From assembly GCA_946894095.1 (NCBI GenBank), contig OX335642.1, positions 26,981,021 to 27,045,020 on the forward strand: a stretch of DNA of 64,000 nt. Reading direction: 5' to 3'. The notes under the pieces were generated by a model that did no database searches, was not told where the DNA came from, and saw only the letters and a list, made by a program, of their open reading frames with translations. A program made the translations under genes and the position numbers. This stretch comes from Incurvaria masculella. Taxonomy: Eukaryota; Arthropoda; Insecta; Lepidoptera; Incurvariidae. Below are positions 20,921 to 31,233 of the stretch, in pieces. Within the stretch, counting starts at the first letter, position 1. Every line of letters begins with the position of its first letter.

Positions 20921-21306
20921 GTCAGCCTCAGTGGCCCAGTGGCGCGACACTTCGGCGATCGCTCTCCGAAGTTAAGCAACGCTGGGTCCGGTCTGGTCTT
21001 GGATGGGTGACCATTCGACCGTTGAGAGAGGCTGGCCGTGGTTCGGATTCCACGTTAAGCTGTAGGTCCCATTCCTTACTAGGTGGTAGGGTTTATCCCG
21101 CCCGGGTTGGTACCATCGCATTGGATGAACGATGGTCGAAGCGGCAATGAAAATTGTCCGTGTTTTCCATCCAGTTCAATGTAGCCGTGCAATCTAAGGA
21201 AGGTCCTGGCATGGCACCTAGTTCCCGTGTGGTGTGTTGGGCTAATACCATGCCAGATCTTGTGGTATTAGCCATCCATGTCCAGTCACATAAAAAAAAT
21301 AAAAAT
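20921..21306 (+). repeat. 5S-rRNA-headed SINE, best copy
   Basis: The first bases contain a box-A-like TGGCCCAGTGG. At 20,957-21,013 is a segment closely resembling the internal part of 5S rRNA: ccgaagttaagcaacg, then the box-C-like cttggatgggtgacc. The body starts at about 21,040 (gtggttcggattcca). From there it matches the tRNA-headed SINEs through gtaggtccc, the tactaggtggtagggttt block, ttggtaccatcgcattgga, and the tail ggtattagccatccatgtcc, ending in an A-rich run. The head contains the 5S internal promoter region, so it should use TFIIIA/TFIIIC-type transcription if active. Confidence 0.82.
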
Positions 21307-21987
21307 CAAAACCCCGAAACGTGTAATCAGAAGTAAGCGAATTCGTAAAATAACTCACTCGATGGCGCTACCGTTTTTGTATGAAAATTGGCTACGTCGC
21401 CCCCATACAGCCAAGTTTCTGTTTCTACTCTGTCCTGAAATGAGCGCTGGCAAATTATGGCAAAAGGACATTCAAAGTCAAACACAAACGCAGATTGTTG
21501 TTTTTTTACATATGCTAAGACATTTTTCGATACAAAGGCAACCGTTTTGAGTGAAATAATTAAAAGAGAATATTTTCTTTTCTCCCAGCTTGCTTAACTT
21601 CCAATATCATTTCAGAGTATTTTGAGAGCAACCTATTTCAATTGAAACAGCGTTGGGGGCTTTGGCGCCTCACGCCTGAATGGGACTTCAAAGCGTTTTG
21701 CTTTCGTTTTGTATTCTTTGTTTCATAACTCGGCTTCTAGCTGCGTAATTTTTTTCATTGTTCTGCCATTTTAAATTAAGCTTTTGTAAGATAAACTTAT
21801 ATCGTAATATGCATATTTTCGTGAGGTATTTACGAATTCCCTGGAAGAAATTAATTTGAGATGATTGTTGGTGTTTGCTGCTCTTTATTATTGTGCTTGA
21901 TAACATACAAATTGTTACTGCAAAGGAATTGTTAATACCAAACCTACTTTCATGATATAAGTCCAGCACGCCGCAATCCCTAAAAAA
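21307..21987. other. No gene recognised
   Basis: AT-rich sequence. The 90- and 93-codon frames here have no domain and unremarkable composition. Confidence 0.45.
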
Positions 21988-22318
21988 TGAGGTGCCGCGC
22001 CAGGACCTCCATTTTCAGAGCACAGCTATATTGAACTGGATGGACACCATAGTTTTTTTTTTAAGACCGCTACCACCATATTTGATATAATCACCATACT
22101 CACCCGGGCGGGCTAAAGCCCTATCATATAGCAAGGGAATGGGACCTACATCCTACATGGCATGGATTCCCAACTATGGCTCGCATTCGTGACCGAGCTT
22201 AAGTTCATTGATCGAACTCAGAAAGAGAAACAAAGTGGTGCATGAACGAGACAGGGACTGAATGCATGACCTCTGGTACATACAGTAGTTCCCCGCGCTT
22301 CTGAGCTACGAGCCGCTC
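21988..22318 (-). repeat. tRNA-headed SINE copy
   Basis: On the minus strand the tRNA-like head starts near 22,318 (gtagctcagaagcgcgggg), followed by gttcatgcaccactttg, the body block with cccgcccgggtg, and the ccagttcaatatagctgtg block. The last tail part is missing. Internal T-rich and dinucleotide changes show it is old. Confidence 0.75.
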
Positions 22319-23650
22319 AAGTCATCTAACGCCCTTTCAAGCGAAATATAAATGCATACACACGTTTAAGAAATTATTTAGATGTATCGTTTTTTCTGAA
22401 ACCAAATTTAGCGTCAGTCTTACTTGTTTTATTTTTCATTTCATTTCATTAATCCATCACCTTATGACCCATTGAAATTTCACTCTACCCTTTATGTAAA
22501 CTATTTGCAGTTCAACCCTTCGATAATACTACAAGTCTTGTAGATTGTCTTTCATTCATTTGCATATTTTTAGTGCGTTCACAATATTCACAGACAAAAC
22601 ATTACATCACGCCGTTACCTTAAGAGGTAAGCGGATTTGATGTAGCTTCGTGATAAAACGTGTTCGCACCATACGTCTCCTCTCAAAATGAAGCGTTCAA
22701 AACCTACATTCAAAAGTGTGTATAAATTCGACCAAGCTTATACGAGAATTCGGGAAAAAGTTCCCCGCATACCCACCGCCGTTCGGTCGCCTATCTCGCT
22801 TCCGACGTAACCGCTTCCGGAACACCCCCGCTCGCGGCCGACGCCACCCTCTTCCCGCAATGTCTGGATAAGTATTCTGAAAATTCCGAGTTGATAAATC
22901 AGTAGGGTCCTCAGGAGAGGAATTCACTTAGATATTGCTTTGGTATTCTTATAATTTGTAGCAGCGCTACACGGAGTGCGTGGCACCAAATAAAGCACTT
23001 CCACGAGCTTCCGAATTCAGTGCTAACCAAAAACTCTATAACAATTGCTATTAGCGATCCGTAAATGCACCAGAATAGCTCGAAGCTATTAACCGGTTTA
23101 GTTAGAATTCAGGATTTATTCCGTACGTTAACTCATAAGTGCAAGAATTGGCACCTAGTGCCCGCTCCTTTTTTAAAACAACTGGTCAATTGTGAGTCGT
23201 AACCGTGCAATGTGAAATTTTTATATAGAATAGGACATGGTTGGCTAATATCAAACCTACTCCCATGACGTCAGTCCATAATAATATTATATATATCTTA
23301 ATGAATTTGGCCCTCACCGCTCCTAGGCTTTGGGCCAATAACAATACGAATCATTCACATTAGCACCTAATAATGAGAGTATTTAAAAGACTAGAGAGAG
23401 AGACTAAAAGTTTCATGAAAACAAACCTCTGCCGCAACTATTCTAATTTTTTTTTTAAAGTTAATAGTTAACTTTAGATGCATGCTGTCGTGATATTTTT
23501 TGTAGATAATAATGTGTTCTATAAAATTGGATAATATTATTTTGTTCTATCGTGAATAGTTTTCGCAGCGCACGCGATGTAAGGAACATTTTTGGTATTT
23601 TTTTTGCACCTTGGGTTACGTTATCGGAGTTTTGGTAAAGATCCCTAATT
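22319..23650. other. No gene recognised; diverged repeat blocks
   Basis: The 22,935-23,110 part has blocks in the same order as 8,960-9,330, suggesting an old interspersed repeat. A GC-rich patch lies at about 22,770-22,860. No open frame has recognisable domains. Confidence 0.4.
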
Positions 23651-23654
23651 TTTG

Positions 23655-23790
23655 TAAGATAAAACATAGCCTATGTCCCTCGGATAGACTGTAGCTTTCC
23701 AACGGTGAAATCAGTTTTCAAATCCGTTCAATAGTTTCAGAGCCTATTCGGTTCAAATACACAAACAATCAAACCTTTCCTCTTTATATA
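23655..23790 (+). repeat. Lepidopteran LINE 3'-end-like fragment
   Basis: Blocks agcctatgtccctcgga, gctttccaacggtgaaa, tttcagagcctattcgg and caaacctttcctctttat follow in the order seen in a very common lepidopteran interspersed repeat. The identification is from memory of that repeat, not from a search. Confidence 0.5.
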
Positions 23791-26257
23791 ATGATCTATA
23801 TGGCGTTCGAATATGGCGTTTCGTGTATGGACCCCCTCTTAAAAAAAAAAAAAATTTAAAAATATATCATTACACAGAGAGGGCGTGCTAAGTTTAATAC
23901 TTGGATTATCCCCGTACTAAATTGCATTTTGTATGGTTTTCCGGTGATATTCCGTGTTATAAATTTTAAAGCGTTTAAAAATTTTGTTGCAATGCTTTAT
24001 TGTAACTTAAAATTAATTACCACGATATTGAAATAATCACAGAAAAAAAACCAATTAGGTTTGAGCATCTGTCGTAAGCATTTTCGTGTATGGACTCCCG
24101 ATTTTATACGTAGCAAAACAAAAAAATCAAAATCCTGAACCACCCTTGAAGTTTTAATGAGACCGTCTAGTTTGTTTGATTTCGAGTTCTCTCTTCGACA
24201 GTGCTGTGTGTCGCGATGTCGGTTTGAGTTTTGCACATTGCAAACAGAAGTTTGGTAAACCAGTTGGAAAAGTATTCCATTTCACTGCTCTGAACCTTTA
24301 GCTATGATACAGTCCAGATGTAATTTCAAGCCCTGAAATTGTTTTATACTATGTATAAACCACCTGTTTCATGGTAATAGGCATTAATAATAATTAAATC
24401 TTACCTTTCCTGATTTTGCGATTATTTAATTAAATTTTTATCAATCTTTTTCTTGCAAATGTTTGAGACGACCCTACCCCTATCCTGCTTATTTTTCTAA
24501 TTAATCAACCTGTCTGCTAGCTAACTTATATCAAGTATCGCATAGCCAAGTCTATTGTTGCTACTTTATTAACTAACATCTGGAATTGGCCAAAGTTATT
24601 AACATGTGATCGTCTAGTAATTTATGGGCCATGAAGATTTGAACTAATGGTCACTCCTTGGCCACCATTCCGTCTGTTAGACTTCTTCAGTATGATTGAA
24701 TGGATATGAATTTAATGGAATTTTAAGTACAATAATAGATTGATTTAAAATGTTCGTTACTACCAGCCGCCACGTAGAGGCAAGAGACGAGGCAGGCTCC
24801 TAACGTCACGTCTGTCATCGGCCGAGTCATGTCAGCTATCTTAGGTATAATACAATATTTTCCGTAAATTCCGCATTTTCCGTCGGCCATCGTAAGAGAA
24901 ATTGCACCAGCGCAGCGTCAAAACACCAAACGATGGAGGCGTTCATACCCCGGCGGTATACCTTCCTGAAATTGTATTAATCGTTGCTTACAGCCAAGAA
25001 AAAAACAGAGCTAAATACGATAGGTACCTTGAGCAAAATTGGCGGTATCAAAACCCTTGGCCAGCGCCAATGAGACTCATACACGACCAGTCAAGTAAAA
25101 ACACGTCGAAACCTTCTGTAGTCCAAAATTCAAATCCCGATCCAAAGAATAGTGTGTCACGTGAATGCACACCTTATTAAACACCTTATTCCGACAACGA
25201 GCGACAGTAATTTATCCGGTTACATCGATAATATCAATCAAGTGATAAAACAGTGTAATGAATAGAGCACTCATCCTCTGCAATCTGCTTGCAACACGAT
25301 CCCGCTACCTCGTACAGATTGTAGATGTCCTCAGGAACACAGATTTTCACCATCACAACCTATAATTAATCTACTCACTCCCTAGCACCGACAAAGTTCA
25401 CACAACCACTGATCAAATATCCGAATCCATTCAATGTCCGGTATGTTATTTCAAAGTGGCGAGCCGCCGGTCGCTGCGTCCTCGTGGCGCGCCCTCGGCC
25501 GTCCGAACTCGAATGCCTAAAATCCCGCGCTCACGCAGCCCCCAAAGCACCCGGAAATCGTTAATTATCGCTTTCTCTAGAAGGGATTACGCTTTTGTCC
25601 TACAGTGCTACGAAGCTCGCTGTCGCCTTATCATATACATATGCATGCGTAGCTATCTACTAAATATATTTGAGACAATTGTCTCATGTTCTCGCATACT
25701 GATAAATAGCACTTGAATCAGCAGGCTAGATTAAAATATTCTCAAAATTTAGTAATTCAACACTGGTTGATTTTCGTCTTGACTTGCAATTTCCTTTAAC
25801 TGGAGAAAGTAATCTACATTTATTAGCTTGGTATCGTTATTTATAAACACAACTTTCATTTATTTTAGAAACAGTTGCAGATCGTGATAATTTTATGAAT
25901 TTAACGGATACGACCATTTTCTCATTTATTTGATAGAAATGTAGATGTCGCTGAAACTCAAATTAAAGTTGCAGATCGTGTTCGTAAATTCATTTAAGTT
26001 TTCGAGGGACTCAGAAATCTTACGGATTGATATTTTCTTGTGTCGCAAGGATCAAGGGTTGTGTCATCTCTATATTTACACATGTAATCCTTGTATGGAG
26101 TGGTGTGGCAAGGATTATACTTATTGCATCTCGAGAAAAAAAGCCCACAGAAGAGCCCATTTGAAGAGAGTGGTGATGCTGCACATCCATCAATGTGACA
26201 CGTCCATCAGCATGCTACTACACCAACAAAGGTGTATGCACGTTATGTGCACACCAT
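23791..26257. other. No gene recognised
   Basis: AT-rich, with a poly-A run near 23,840. A cgtgtatgga-ccc/ctcc motif occurs twice (23,822 and 24,085). The 92-codon frame at 24,902-25,180 and the GC-rich patch with an 86-codon frame at 25,456-25,716 have no recognisable domain. Confidence 0.4.
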
Positions 26258-26530
26258 AGAGCGCGCCTACTATGGGACCCGCTGTCTCCAATAAAAAAAA
26301 ATTAACGTTCATGCTTCATGCAAACATAGTCACAGACTTATTGGAGGGTTTGTGTGGGTGGGAACTAACTTGACGAACGCATTTTTGGAGGGGTAGCAAA
26401 TTCGCGCGCAGTGACGATGTTTCGATTGTGTGGCATATGACGTGCCGCCCGATTCTCGTACAATTATATGGTAATTTCGACCATACAGCGGAGACACGAT
26501 ATGCATGCCACTTCTCCTTCCTTTCTCTTA
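26258..26530 (+). repeat. Dispersed repeat, copy 1 (pairs with 33,316-33,540)
   Basis: Begins agcgcgcctactatggga, then cccgctgtctccaat. It ends with gaccatacagcggagaca and gcatgccacttctcct. The same block order recurs at 33,316-33,540. A 14-base part (attggagacagcgg) also occurs inverted at 43,732-43,745. No coding capacity is seen. Confidence 0.6.
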
Positions 26531-26559
26531 AGGGCCTACAGTCCGCTGTGACGTCACGA

Positions 26560-26640
26560 GTTTCGGCTACTGAGCCGTCGCGCCGGGCGAGTGAGGGGGG
26601 CGCGCGCGTAGTCACAGGCGCAGTGCAGTGCAGTGGTCTA
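26560..26640. other. GC-rich patch with palindromic CRE-like site
   Basis: Contains gtgacgtcac (a perfect CRE-type palindrome) and gcagtgcagtgcagtgg. It could be regulatory, but nothing else supports that. Confidence 0.2.
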
Positions 26641-26864
26641 CATGTTGTGTTGCTCTATAATGTTATTATGTTAGTTAATTAAGTAAATTATTTATTATTG
26701 CTTTTTATTATTTATTGTCAACATATAAAAGTTTCTTATGCTAAATGAATCAAAGTTTATTATGCAATACAACAAAACAGGTCCGTCAATCACGTACTAA
26801 AGAGATACTTACAGACGGTGTTGTTGAAAGTATATTATAATATGTATCACACGATTTTATTATG

Positions 26865-27070
26865 TACTAGCTTTTGCCTGCGGCTTCGCTTGCACTAGAA
26901 ACCGTTGAATGATTCCGAAAATTTATATTATTTCTCCATAAATGCTTTCACCCCCGTAAGGTTTTAAATAACATTAAGCCATCTCAGATTTTCGTAAATT
27001 AAATTCCTTTGAATTCTCAACAACTGCACCCATACCGATTTTAGGCTTATTTACAACATTTTCGTGCAAC
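26865..27070 (+). repeat. Lepidopteran interspersed repeat fragment
   Basis: Starts tactagcttttgcctgcgg followed by cttcgcttgc, a common opening of a lepidopteran interspersed repeat. The rest is diverged. Identification is from memory. Confidence 0.45.
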
Positions 27071-27089
27071 GAAGACTTGAATTAAATTA

Positions 27090-27410
27090 AAGTCTGACCG
27101 GCCGGCTTGGTTTTCTCAGCCACCCTAAATGGGTCCTTCAAACGTGGTGTGAAGAAGCAAATGGCCGACCAGCATGATTTTCGCAGCCATTTCAGATTGA
27201 TGTTCGATGACAGTTCGAATGGGAGCAGGTAGTAAGATCGGGTTGGGGCGCTCAGTTTGCGTGGTCGCATGATGGGTCTGCGACCAGTGTTTCCCAAGAT
27301 ATAACCAAAACCAATTTAGACATGACAGGCAGGTAGATCAGGTCGGGGCGTCTATTTTGAGTGGTCGCATGATGGGTCTGAGACCAGTGTTTCCACAGTT
27401 ACGGAGTAAT
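27090..27410. repeat. LINE-derived sequence with imperfect direct repeat
   Basis: Two copies of a roughly 65-bp block (ggtcgcatgatgggtctg at 27,259 and 27,364, followed by gaccagtgtttcc) lie about 105 bases apart. The stretch gaagaagcaaatggccga...cgcagcca at about 27,150 is also similar to 36,110-36,155, which follows a reverse transcriptase C-terminal remnant. I therefore read this as LINE-tail sequence. Confidence 0.4.
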
Positions 27411-27484
27411 CTGTGAACAACGATTCCCCTCCCCCCCTCTCCTTGTGACTGACCGGGGTATTTTACGAACCATCCCTCCAAATC

Positions 27485-27745
27485 GGTCACAAGATGGATG
27501 TAGTAACTCTGAGCGCAATTGGGTTCTAGATGGGTGACCATTTCAACCGTTGTGGCCGCCCGTGCTTCGGATTCTATGAACGATGATCGAAGCGGAATTG
27601 AAAATTTTCAGTGTTCAATGTAGCCGAGCAATATAAAGAAGGTTCTGCCATGGCATCTAGTTCCCGTGTGGTGTGTCAGGCTAATATCCTGATGGTCGGT
27701 TTTGATATTAGCTATCCATATCGTTACATAAAAAAAATACATCCT
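27485..27745 (+). repeat. 5S-headed SINE copy, internally deleted
   Basis: The 5S-like part reads gtagtaactctgagcgc then ctagatgggtgacc. The body from gtgcttcggattct jumps past the gtaggtccc block to gaacgatgatcgaagcgg, then the tail with ggcatctagttcccgtgtgg. An A-run ends it near 27,740. Confidence 0.7.
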
Positions 27746-27879
27746 AATATTCAATATTCAATCTCACCTAACACAACATACCACTTAATTTCCTTCAATG
27801 TAAACAAATAATAATGTATGATTTTACTTCCATCGACTGCACTGACCATTTCAAAACGAAAATTGTTTGAGATTACCAT

Positions 27880-28025
27880 TCGACGAGATCGCATCGGGAG
27901 GTTGGCGGGAAACGCGCGTCGAGCGCAGATTCCACGTCCGAACTGAGCGGATCCGACCGCGCGCGCGAATGAGGCGCGCGCGCCGCGTACCGAGTCAGTT
28001 TGAGAGTCGTCGCCATAGTAATTTG
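27880..28025. promoter_or_regulatory. Short CpG-rich patch with initiator-like TCAGT
   Basis: Dense CG dinucleotides (gcgcgcgcgaatgaggcg) are followed by gagtcagtttgag, which contains the arthropod initiator core TCAGT. No gene is recognised downstream. This is a weak suggestion of a promoter. Confidence 0.2.
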
Positions 28026-28547
28026 TACGGAAGATTTCGGTGAAATTCGCGCGTAAAGAATCATTTATTTTAATTAAGGAAGCTAAAGGAGTATACGACG
28101 CAGTTTTAACATATACATTCGGTACGGAAAATGCAATAGGTTTTGACTTCTTGATCTTCAAATACAGGCAGTTTTGCTAGACTACCCAACTTTGATCATA
28201 TTTTAAAGTATGAAAACTAGTCATTTATATTACCTTGCGTACGAAGGAAAGTAGATTAAGATTGTATTTGGCATGCCAGTAAATAACATTTTATGTGTCA
28301 GTCATATTGGATTTTCTATGATTTCTTAAAATCGGGCATATTGGAGTGTCCTCCCTTTAGTGGTTCACACATTCATACAATCAATGTTTACCTTATATTA
28401 TTTATTTAATACTTTTCAAAAAATTTATATTTTATAGGTCCTACGTAGGGCAATATAGTTCCCTATGAGCTAAAAGAGTAAAACAGATTTAAGAAAGTAC
28501 TTATTAATTCCTTTAAATCTGTGGAACGAACTAAGAAGGGTTATCTC

Positions 28548-28615
28548 AGAGGCGCGTGGACTTGCCTTACATGCCACAGGTCATGGCTTCAAATCCTGAC
28601 CCGTTCAGTTATACC
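28548..28615 (+). repeat. tRNA-like SINE head fragment
   Basis: Reads cagaggcgcgtggacttgcc, then catggcttcaaatcctga (box-B-like), then cccgttca. This matches the heads of the tRNA-type SINEs at 38,650 and 59,735. The body is absent. Confidence 0.55.
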
Positions 28616-29441
28616 ATTTTTTTAATGTTTTGCGTTGGTTACGTGCATTTAGACATGTATTTGAGCTGTTCCGTGTGTCGATATTTATCTAAAAATAAAA
28701 AAACCACCAATCACGATTATTGCGTCTACTATTTTTCTCCTTTGCTGGTGTATGCACTATACTCATGTGATTTCTGTATTTGTTTCTTCATCACAATCGA
28801 TTCAACGTACAATACTTGTATTGAGAAAACTATCGAACTATTTTCAAAGCAATCCAAACGGTATATTAAGAAAACTTGTATAATACCATTGAACTACCTG
28901 ATAATTGGAAAATATTTTTTTCATATCGGCCTGCTGTCAATTAGATGGAAATATCGGGAAAGTTTGAATTCCGACATCTACTCGAATTTTGGTAACGGAA
29001 AGGGCCAATCTGCGATCCAATGTAGGCTGCTGGTTGTGAAGCTTTCACACGACTCCTTTGTACATATATTTGAACGGATCAGACCAGAAATAATGTAGCG
29101 CCACGCTGCGTATTTAATTTATAAAACAACATTTAATGCATAGTTTTCCGTTTTTCCGAGGTGTAAATATTATTCATCAATGTCTAGTTACAAAAAAAAA
29201 ACAATGCGATTCATTATACATCCGATCTGTCAGTGAACTGCTGCTCCTCCATGAGAACGGATGAAAGATCAATTCGAAACGTCGGAGAGTGTCTCCTCAA
29301 GTTTTGAAACATGTCCAACGACAGCAGTAATCTCAGAAAAATATATTCATATAATTCTAACTCTAATTTATATCTAAATGTGTGTAAAAAAATCAAATTC
29401 ACTTTAATCAGTATAGCTTTCATAGTAAATATCACAAATGT
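28616..29441. other. No gene recognised
   Basis: A 180-codon plus frame (28,556-29,098) covers part of this. It begins inside a SINE head, is Cys/Tyr/Ile-rich, and has no recognisable domain. Confidence 0.4.
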
Positions 29442-29558
29442 TGTGACATGTATGTATGTATAATCGACCGTGAAGCAAGGACACATTAATTGAAGAAAGA
29501 GCCCAGTAAAAAGAACTACTTTACGAATATACTGCAAGGCTGGACCCGAACCAGCAAA
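29442..29558 (-). repeat. Left arm of perfect 117-bp inverted repeat
   Basis: Base-for-base reverse complement of 29,843-29,959, with a 284-bp spacer. The arm includes the 3' half of a tRNA-like sequence (T-arm ctggttcgggtccag) and a tail ending in the cacaacatttg region. Confidence 0.9.
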
Positions 29559-29605
29559 ACATACCATTCGCGGGTATTGCGTCTACCAATTTCGCCACCG
29601 GCTGT
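29545..29605 (-). other. tRNA-like sequence (Leu-type D-arm and T-arm), not a functional tRNA
   Basis: On the minus strand, tggcgaaattggtagacgc forms a D-arm with a box A, and ctggttcgggtccagcc forms a T-arm with a box B. The acceptor ends do not pair and there is no T-run terminator nearby. It therefore looks like the head of a tRNA-derived SINE. A diverged copy is at 44,530-44,590. Confidence 0.55.
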
Positions 29606-29842
29606 ATACCCATAATTTGGAATTCTCCTACAGTTCCTCTTCTTGTAATAAATGCCTCCTACTAACACAGTATTTAAGATTATACGTACATACATTGATT
29701 TAACGCTTCATATGCGTTGCGGACATTGACTGTAAAGATTGAACAATCAAACATATTGCCGTCATCACCAATTTCGTATTTGGCATCAGACACTAGAGCC
29801 AGTCCTAGGTTCGTACTAAGCAGATACGTCGCTTATTCCGCA

Positions 29843-29959
29843 TTTGCTGGTTCGGGTCCAGCCTTGCAGTATATTCGTAAAGTAGTTCTTTTTACTGGGC
29901 TCTTTCTTCAATTAATGTGTCCTTGCTTCACGGTCGATTATACATACATACATGTCACA
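29843..29959 (+). repeat. Right arm of perfect 117-bp inverted repeat
   Basis: Exact reverse complement of 29,442-29,558. This arm is itself bracketed by an inverted pair (tacgtcgcttattcc at 29,825-29,839 and its complement at 29,966-29,980), extending imperfectly to about 28 bp. Confidence 0.9.
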
Positions 29960-30211
29960 TTCCTTGGAATAAGCGACGTACCTGCTTGGTTCGAAAAAGT
30001 ATATTTACTTATCACAAATGTTGTCTGAAAATTAAGAAAAAAGTTGTTCCGCCTTTTCCTGTTATGCATAACATAAAATTTAAATTTCATAATAACCTTC
30101 TGTACAAAAATATCCATAAATTCAATTATTTCCGGAAAAATAAAAAGTTACATCTCATTTTATTTGTGTAATCAATGCATCGTTTCTTATTTCTTCATTC
30201 AAATGCGCAAA

Positions 30212-30255
30212 AAAAATTCGATCGGAGCGGACGAAAAATTCGATCGGAGCGGACG
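30212..30255 (+). repeat. 22-bp tandem duplication
   Basis: Two adjacent copies of a unit that begins aaaaattcgatcgg and ends agcggacg. GC-richer sequence follows to about 30,450, with overlapping 90-codon frames on both strands and no recognisable domain. Confidence 0.7.
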
Positions 30256-30777
30256 GATCGTGCGAGAGCTGCCTTAACGCGTAAATCATACATTCTAGCG
30301 TCGGGTAGCCGTCTGCTTCGGCCGGCTCGTTACTCAACTTCGGCGATATTCGCCAAACCTCGGGGGAGTTCGGCGGAATGGCGGCGTTACGGTTTGTTCC
30401 AACCGCCAGATGCTGCACGTATTTTACGTTGCCCAAAAAGGTTAAGCCGTAGGCGCCAATGATAACTAAATTTATTTCTCAAATCACACACATTATGTAC
30501 GTTCGTTAAGAGTGACGTAATGCACGCGAGCGCATTTTATACAATGTATTTACTTTTTTATTTTTAAGGAGAAATCAAAGAGACAAGTCCATATAACAAT
30601 TGCTAAAAAACACAACAATGACTTGCCTCCATTACGAATTCTCACTGAAGCACATTGGAATATTAACAAAATATGGGCGTTACAAGCACGATAAAACATT
30701 TACATGCCTAGTGGAATCGTACTGAATACAAAGAGGTCTCTGTTTTGTATGTCTCTGTTCACATAGGTTTTTTTATG

Positions 30778-30950
30778 TAACCATATGTATGGATAATACC
30801 ACACGTTATTATATTAGCCCAACACTCTTTCCACCAGGACCTTCCTTATATTGTGCGTTGAACTGGATGGAAACACGGACAATTTTTATTGCCACTTCGA
30901 TCATCGTTTATTTAACGCGATTGTACCAACCAGGGCAAGATCAACTCTAA
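30778..30950 (-). repeat. SINE tail copy, cut by the (GACG)n repeat
   Basis: On the minus strand it contains ttggtacaatcgcgtt, the cgaagtggcaataaaaatt block, ccagttcaacgcac, and a tail with gggctaatataat. The 5' half ends abruptly where the (GACG)n repeat begins at 30,952. Confidence 0.75.
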
Positions 30951-30951
30951 A

Positions 30952-31233
30952 CCGGCCAAGTGCGAGTCGGACTCGCGCACGAAGGGTTCCGTACCATCGT
31001 TCAAAATGTAACACAAAAAAGTAACGTTTTGTGTATGTTTAATTTTTAAAGTTATTTATTATTTTAAATAAATACACACTCTGTGAACATTTCAGCTGCG
31101 TACCTATTACGGTTGATGAGCTACAGCCCTGTGACAGACGGACGGACGGACGGACGGACGGAGGAACGGACGGACGGACAGCGGAGGCTTAGTAATAGGG
31201 TTCCGTTTTCACCCTTTGGGTACGGAACCCTAA
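30952..31233 (+). repeat. (GACG)n-bearing dispersed repeat, copy 1
   Basis: Starts ccggccaagtgcgagtcg then gaagggttccgtacc. A (GACG)n array lies at about 31,137-31,180. It ends agcggaggcttagtaatag, then a terminal hairpin (agggttccg paired with cggaaccct) and TAA. The ends carry AGGGTTCCGTACC and its complement. Very common in Lepidoptera. The 3' hairpin followed by CTAA recalls Helitron ends, but this is not proven. Confidence 0.75.

Noticed and set aside
20957..21013. A functional 5S rRNA gene
   Set aside because: Only about 55 of the usual 120 bases are similar, there is no T-run terminator, and the sequence continues into the SINE body shared with tRNA-headed copies.
24902..25180. 92-codon frame as a possible exon
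   Set aside because: There are no recognisable domain or splice sites and no homologous neighbour.
28556..29098. 180-codon open frame
   Set aside because: It begins inside a SINE head and has AT-driven composition and no domain. Likely a chance frame.
29545..29605. A functional tRNA-Leu gene on the minus strand
   Set aside because: D-arm and T-arm are recognisable, but the acceptor stem does not pair and similar sequence recurs in a diverged repeat at 44.5 kb.
31137..31180. CRISPR-like array
   Set aside because: It is a tetranucleotide microsatellite (GACG)n inside a eukaryotic dispersed repeat, with no spacers.
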